Assembly: GCA_035551995.1 (NCBI GenBank)
Contig: DASZME010000046.1
Span: 1 to 39,187, forward strand
Reading direction: 5' to 3'
Origin: RYN-428 sp035551995
Lineage (GTDB): Bacteria > Planctomycetota > Phycisphaerae > Tepidisphaerales > Tepidisphaeraceae
DNA length: 39,187 nucleotides
In this document: piece after piece, positions 35,542 through 39,187 of the stretch
Layout of the letters: every line of letters starts with the position of its first letter
Position numbering within the stretch: the first letter of the stretch is position 1
Program-made: the position numbers and the translations under genes
The notes under the pieces: generated by a model
The model's database searches: none
What the model saw: the letters and a program-made list of their open reading frames with translations, nothing else
Told to the model about the DNA's origin: nothing

Positions 35542-38403
35542 TTACTCTTTTTGTCCATCCAACGTCCAGAAGATCGCGTTCTTCACGAAGTTCTGCGAAT
35601 AGGCGGGTTCGTAGCCGAGGATGCCCCATGCGCCGGTGTTGAGCAGGCCGGAAGTGAGGTCGAGATTGGTGAAGATCACATGGCCGGCGCCGGCTTTGAA
35701 AATGTCCAGCCGACCGGCGCCGGCGCCGAGTTTTTCGTGGGCATAGGGGCGAAGTTGAGCGCGAACGACGTCGAGCATGCCCGGCGCTCCCGCCTGAAGC
35801 ATCGGATGCGTCGGCGGAACGATTTTGGGATTGGCCGCGGGAAAGGCGCGGGCAAATAGCGAGGCGCGGATCGAATCGTCGAACGCGCCGGCCCCGCCGG
35901 TGGTGTCGACGAGGAGCACCCCGCCGGCTTCGACGTATTGTTTTACCGCCGCCGCTTCGTCGGAAGTGGCGTTGTATTTGACGGCGCCGGTCAGAGCGGC
36001 GAACGGGTATTGCCTGGCGTCCAACTCGCTCATGTTTACAGCGTGCACGTCCAGCGCGTAGCCGGTCTTCTTCTGAAACCACCGCGCATATCGCGTCCAC
36101 GCGTAAGGCTCGGGATCCCACGCGCCGGCGTATTGCACGCGGGCGATCTTCACCGTCATCACCGGCGCGGCGGCGATGGGCGCCACCACGTTGGACTCAA
36201 GGCGATTCCGCATATCCCGCCGGCCGGCGGAATAGATGAACATATTTACGCCAAGTTGAAAAATCGCCTTTCCGGCCTCGGTCTTCTGCGAGCGCAACTG
36301 CCAGCTGCGAGCGAGATCCGTCGGTGAATAAAGCACTAAAATGCGCGATTCATTGGTCAACATCTTCAGCGGCGGAGGGGCCGACAGCTTGGAGACGGAA
36401 CTGAATAGCGGATGCGTAAGCGGCACATTCTTCAGTTCATAATTCGGGAACAGGCGGTGGCTCAGTTCCGTCGCGAAAGGAGTCATCGCCGGGCTGTCAC
36501 CGTCGGCCTGCACATACAGCATGCCGCCGGCCAGAATATATTGGCGGATTTTATCGACGTCATCGTCGCTTAGCTTCGGCGGAACATGGCTGGCGAGCGA
36601 AAGAATGGCCGAGTCTGTCCAGTCGGTCCAGTCGTGCGACAAAGGAACCACCTGCCAGTTGAGGGGCCGCTCAATTTGGGCCGAAGCGTATTTGGCGAGA
36701 TTTGCCGCATCGCGCGGCCGATTGGCCCAGCTGCCGTCAAACCGCAACTTGTTCATGAGGATCGGATGGCGCCCGCGCGACAGGAAAAGCAGGGCGTAGG
36801 CGGTGTTGACCACGTCTTCCTCGCCTTCCACCTGGCCCCAGCCGCCGTCGGGACCCTGTCTGGCGATAACCTCTCGCGCGAGTTCCGGATACCAGTTATG
36901 TTTGCCGAAAAATTTGAATCCGCTTGCCAGCCCCACCCGTTCCACGCCGTAGAGCGCATAACCCCACCAATTTCCGCCGCGCGCCACTGAGACCGCGTGC
37001 TCGCCGGTCTCGAGCCAGTCCAATCCTTTTTTTAGCGCCGGCGAAAAGGGGTCGCGGCCTACGGTATTGCCGAACCTGGGCGCGTCCACATAATCGTGAC
37101 AAACAAACAGTGACGCCAGGCCCGCGCAAGTCATTGTCAGCCGGCCGTCGCTCGCGCCTTGGCGATAGCTCCACTGCCCGTTGGACAGTTGGCACTTGGT
37201 CCAATGTTTTTCGACCGCGGTCCAATAGGAGAGCGGAACTTCCACGCCCGCCTCGGCGCCGCTCCAGACGCCGAGCAGTCCGTATTGCGAGTTGGAATTG
37301 TCGGGCAAAGCGTCGGGGTCTTTGGTTTCGTTGTAATACGTATAGGCGCCTTGGCGCTGAGCTTTGATCAGCGCGGCGACGTCGGTGCGCAGCGCTTTTT
37401 CGTCTTCCTTGCGATCGTTGAGAGCCAGTTCGGTGGCGCGGAGCCCGTGCGAATACGTGCCGAAATGATCGTCGAGATTAAACGCCTTGGTGGCGTCAAT
37501 GCAGCCGATCATGAACGGCCCTTTAACGTTGAGCCGCGGGTCGGAGATCGCCTGACCGCACTGCATGAGCGCGTAGACGCACAAGACGTCGGCGCCATTA
37601 TGAAACGCGTTGGCGACGCGCGGCATTCCGGCCCGGCGGTTCATCGCCAGCCCGTCGCGAAGCTCGCACGCTTTTTCGTCGAACTGCTTGAGCATGAAAT
37701 CGACGCCGCGCTGAATGGATTGGCCGATCTGTTCATCGGTGAGTTTGTCGGCGGGTTCGACAAAAGGGCGAAGCGCGGGCCGGGCGGGAGCCTCCTGCGT
37801 GGCGGGCTTCGTAAGTGCCGGTAACGCGACGGCAACGGCATGGTTCAACGGCCCTCCTTCGCCCCCATGATCGGCTTGAGGCGAAGGATGCGCAGGATCC
37901 GATGCGCCGTTTGACGATTGCCGGACGGCGTCCGGGGCAATCACCGGCGTCAGTGGGCGCTGCGGCGATGAAACCTGCGCCGGCGCCTTTGCCGGCACTC
38001 CGAGGAGAGGACGTTTTTTCTCTTGAACTGACTGCGTTTGCGATTTGAACTGCAACGCGTTCGCCTGATCGCCGGCATGTGTGGGCATGTGCCGGGCGGC
38101 ATGGACCATGTATGCGGCCATCAGGATGATGCCGACAATTCCGCCGACCAGGCCAACGCTCCATCCGTCGATGCGCAACAGGGGGCGTTGCAACGGCGGC
38201 GACTGTGGAACGGGGGGAAGCGCGAGAACGACCGGGACTTGCGAAACAACCGGCGCCGGGAGGACATTCGGAAGCCTTTCCATCCCATTTCCGGGAATGG
38301 AAAACGCGCACCCACACGCGGGGCAAATCGATTCCCCGCCGGCTTCGCTGTCTTCGAGCCGAGCGCGCTTTCCGCAATCCGGGCAGTGGAGGACGATTGC
38401 CAT
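35542..38403 (-). CDS. Zinc-ribbon, membrane-anchored DUF4159/alpha-toroid protein
   Basis: A 953-residue planctomycete-type protein. N-terminal zinc ribbon with C7, C10, C27, C30 (CPDC and CPAC). One transmembrane segment at about 80-103 (VGLVGGIVGIILMAAYMVHA), then a Pro/Ala linker. About 190-560: a prenyltransferase/squalene-cyclase-like alpha-alpha toroid made of repeats (GVDFMLKQF, LSNGQWSYRQG, GPDGGWGQVEGEEDVVNTAY). About 570-950: two DUF4159-like Rossmannoid halves (WTDSAILSLASHVPPKLSDD, then YVEAGGVLLVDTTGGAGAF, then PTHPMLQAG). Function unknown. The start is the ATG at 38403, with AGG upstream; a TTG 12 bases earlier is less likely. It converges with the ferredoxin gene, 22 bases apart. 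Confidence 0.9.
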   Translation of the reverse strand: MAIVLHCPDCGKRARLEDSEAGGESICPACGCAFSIPGNGMERLPNVLPAPVVSQVPVVLALPPVPQSPPLQRPLLRIDGWSVGLVGGIVGIILMAAYMVHAARHMPTHAGDQANALQFKSQTQSVQEKKRPLLGVPAKAPAQVSSPQRPLTPVIAPDAVRQSSNGASDPAHPSPQADHGGEGGPLNHAVAVALPALTKPATQEAPARPALRPFVEPADKLTDEQIGQSIQRGVDFMLKQFDEKACELRDGLAMNRRAGMPRVANAFHNGADVLCVYALMQCGQAISDPRLNVKGPFMIGCIDATKAFNLDDHFGTYSHGLRATELALNDRKEDEKALRTDVAALIKAQRQGAYTYYNETKDPDALPDNSNSQYGLLGVWSGAEAGVEVPLSYWTAVEKHWTKCQLSNGQWSYRQGASDGRLTMTCAGLASLFVCHDYVDAPRFGNTVGRDPFSPALKKGLDWLETGEHAVSVARGGNWWGYALYGVERVGLASGFKFFGKHNWYPELAREVIARQGPDGGWGQVEGEEDVVNTAYALLFLSRGRHPILMNKLRFDGSWANRPRDAANLAKYASAQIERPLNWQVVPLSHDWTDWTDSAILSLASHVPPKLSDDDVDKIRQYILAGGMLYVQADGDSPAMTPFATELSHRLFPNYELKNVPLTHPLFSSVSKLSAPPPLKMLTNESRILVLYSPTDLARSWQLRSQKTEAGKAIFQLGVNMFIYSAGRRDMRNRLESNVVAPIAAAPVMTVKIARVQYAGAWDPEPYAWTRYARWFQKKTGYALDVHAVNMSELDARQYPFAALTGAVKYNATSDEAAAVKQYVEAGGVLLVDTTGGAGAFDDSIRASLFARAFPAANPKIVPPTHPMLQAGAPGMLDVVRAQLRPYAHEKLGAGAGRLDIFKAGAGHVIFTNLDLTSGLLNTGAWGILGYEPAYSQNFVKNAIFWTLDGQKE

Positions 38404-38599
38404 CAAACCTTTCAAATTTTACGAACTGTCATAACGAAAGACGTACTCCAACACGATTTATTGTTGCATGCGTGTACGACCCGAGCAAGGCCCATACAAC
38501 GATTAAGGCGCCGCCCCGACGAGCACGGCCGGATTAACCAGGCTGTGACTCGTCCGAGCGGCGTCTTGCATCGTTCACGCCCAGAGAATTAACGAAAGA

Positions 38600-38866
38600 T
38601 CATACAGTTCGCGTCGGCCGGGTGCCTCGCAGGGCGTGATAGATGAAAAGACAAACGACCGCGCCAAGCGTAGCGATGAGGATGCTATAGATGTTGAAGC
38701 CGGTCACTCCGTTGAAGCCGATGAATCGGGCGATAATGCCGCCGACGATGGCTCCGATAATCCCTAGGAGGATGTCTCCAAGTAAGCCTTCACCGTTCTT
38801 GTTCACCATCATGCTGGCGATGAAGCCGGCTATTAAACCCAATACGATCCAGGCAATGATACCCAT
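38600..38866 (-). CDS. GlsB/YeaQ/YmgE family membrane protein
   Basis: An 88-residue, Gly-rich, three-helix membrane protein of the GlsB/YeaQ/YmgE (transglycosylase-associated) stress family: MGIIAWIVLGLIAGFIASMM, then GDILLGIIGAIVGGIIARFI, then IYSILIATLGAVVCLFIYHA. The ATG has GGAG seven bases upstream. Members respond to stress and acid in other bacteria; the role is not established. It stands alone. Confidence 0.93.
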   Translation of the reverse strand: MGIIAWIVLGLIAGFIASMMVNKNGEGLLGDILLGIIGAIVGGIIARFIGFNGVTGFNIYSILIATLGAVVCLFIYHALRGTRPTRTV

Positions 38867-39126
38867 AAAACTGCTCCGTTTGAGAAATTCCGGAACCGCG
38901 ACGCGCGATTCGTTTCATGGCTGATAGCAAACGGAAGGCCTGCGATCGACAGCTGCTTCATTTAGCGGACCAGTTCGTTTGTCGCATTCGTGCGGCGCGA
39001 CGGCGAATCCGATTATCGTTGCCGCGACACAGCCGAGACGGCTGTGTCACGGGTGATTCGGATCGTCCGGAGAAAAGATCTGCGAGGATCTACCGGCTTA
39101 TCTGATCGGTATGTCGCCGGTGATCG
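38867..39126. other. Intergenic stretch, nothing recognised
   Basis: 260 bases without a convincing gene. They should contain the GlsB-family promoter and the 3' end of the next minus-strand gene. Confidence 0.4.
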
Positions 39127-39187
39127 TCATTTTGGCGCCGGCGACGGAGCGGGCGGTACGGCCGGGGCCGGAGCGGGGGGCGGGGCG
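39127..39187 (-). CDS. 3' end of a Pro/Ala-rich protein, truncated by the window
   Basis: On the minus strand the last bases read as APPPAPAPAVPPAPSPAPK and a TGA stop at 39127-39129, a typical Pro/Ala C-terminal tail with GC-rich third codon positions. A second frame ends at 39098-39100 (ending MTITGDIPIR) and cannot be excluded. Nothing can be said about the function. Confidence 0.35.
   Translation of the reverse strand, partial: APPPAPAPAVPPAPSPAPK

Overview
The window looks like chromosomal DNA of a GC-rich planctomycete, most likely in or near class Phycisphaerae (Tepidisphaera-like). The call rests on a giant secreted protein with an N-terminal LEPR-XLL-type motif (here LESRVLL), a DUF4159/toroid protein with a zinc ribbon, a GC-rich codon style, and single housekeeping genes scattered on both strands rather than in long operons. 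No phage, plasmid, CRISPR or rRNA signature is visible. One tRNA-Ile(GAT) is present.

Layout: 1-2827 (minus) holds a ClC channel/transporter with CBS domains, whose stop overlaps the start of a TPR protein that runs off the left edge. 3073-5404 (plus) holds mnmA and a family-9 glycosyltransferase. 5567-7462 has a small membrane protein, a HEXXH metallopeptidase-like protein and a Uma2 nuclease-fold protein. 7551-11697 holds a sigma-70 factor, nadD, an M50 rhomboid-independent (site-2 type) protease and purA. 11820-13433 is a decayed zone: a broken Y1/HUH (RAYT-like) transposase, a diverged direct repeat and a weak ORF. 13434-14964 has an IspD-fold protein lacking the usual catalytic loop, the tRNA and a VOC protein. 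15348-19541 is the LEPR-XLL giant (propeller, fibronectin III and lectin modules). 19931-21886 has a metallophosphoesterase, an SDR and a DUF3185 protein. 21983-25238 has two secreted carbohydrate-active candidates (SGNH hydrolase and glycoside hydrolase). 25254-28483 has a divergent NtrC-type regulator and an ALDH7-type dehydrogenase. 28965-34967 is a cell-surface glycan-type cluster: YfhO-like protein, GtrA-methyltransferase fusion, GT-C-like protein and a 41-residue membrane protein. 35154-38866 has a ferredoxin, the DUF4159 protein and a GlsB/YeaQ protein.

Themes: much of the window serves the envelope (GT9, YfhO, GtrA-MTase, GT-C, LEPR giant, lectin, SGNH and GH enzymes). The housekeeping genes (mnmA, nadD, purA, tRNA-Ile) look intact. 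Non-coding structure is unusually rich: three copies of a GC-rich palindromic element at gene 3' ends, a perfect 34-bp-arm inverted repeat, a (GATT)9 tract containing the mnmA stop codon, and an AT-rich near-palindrome in front of the sigma factor. The palindromic element together with the decayed RAYT-like transposase is the best candidate for an undescribed system, but that link is inference.
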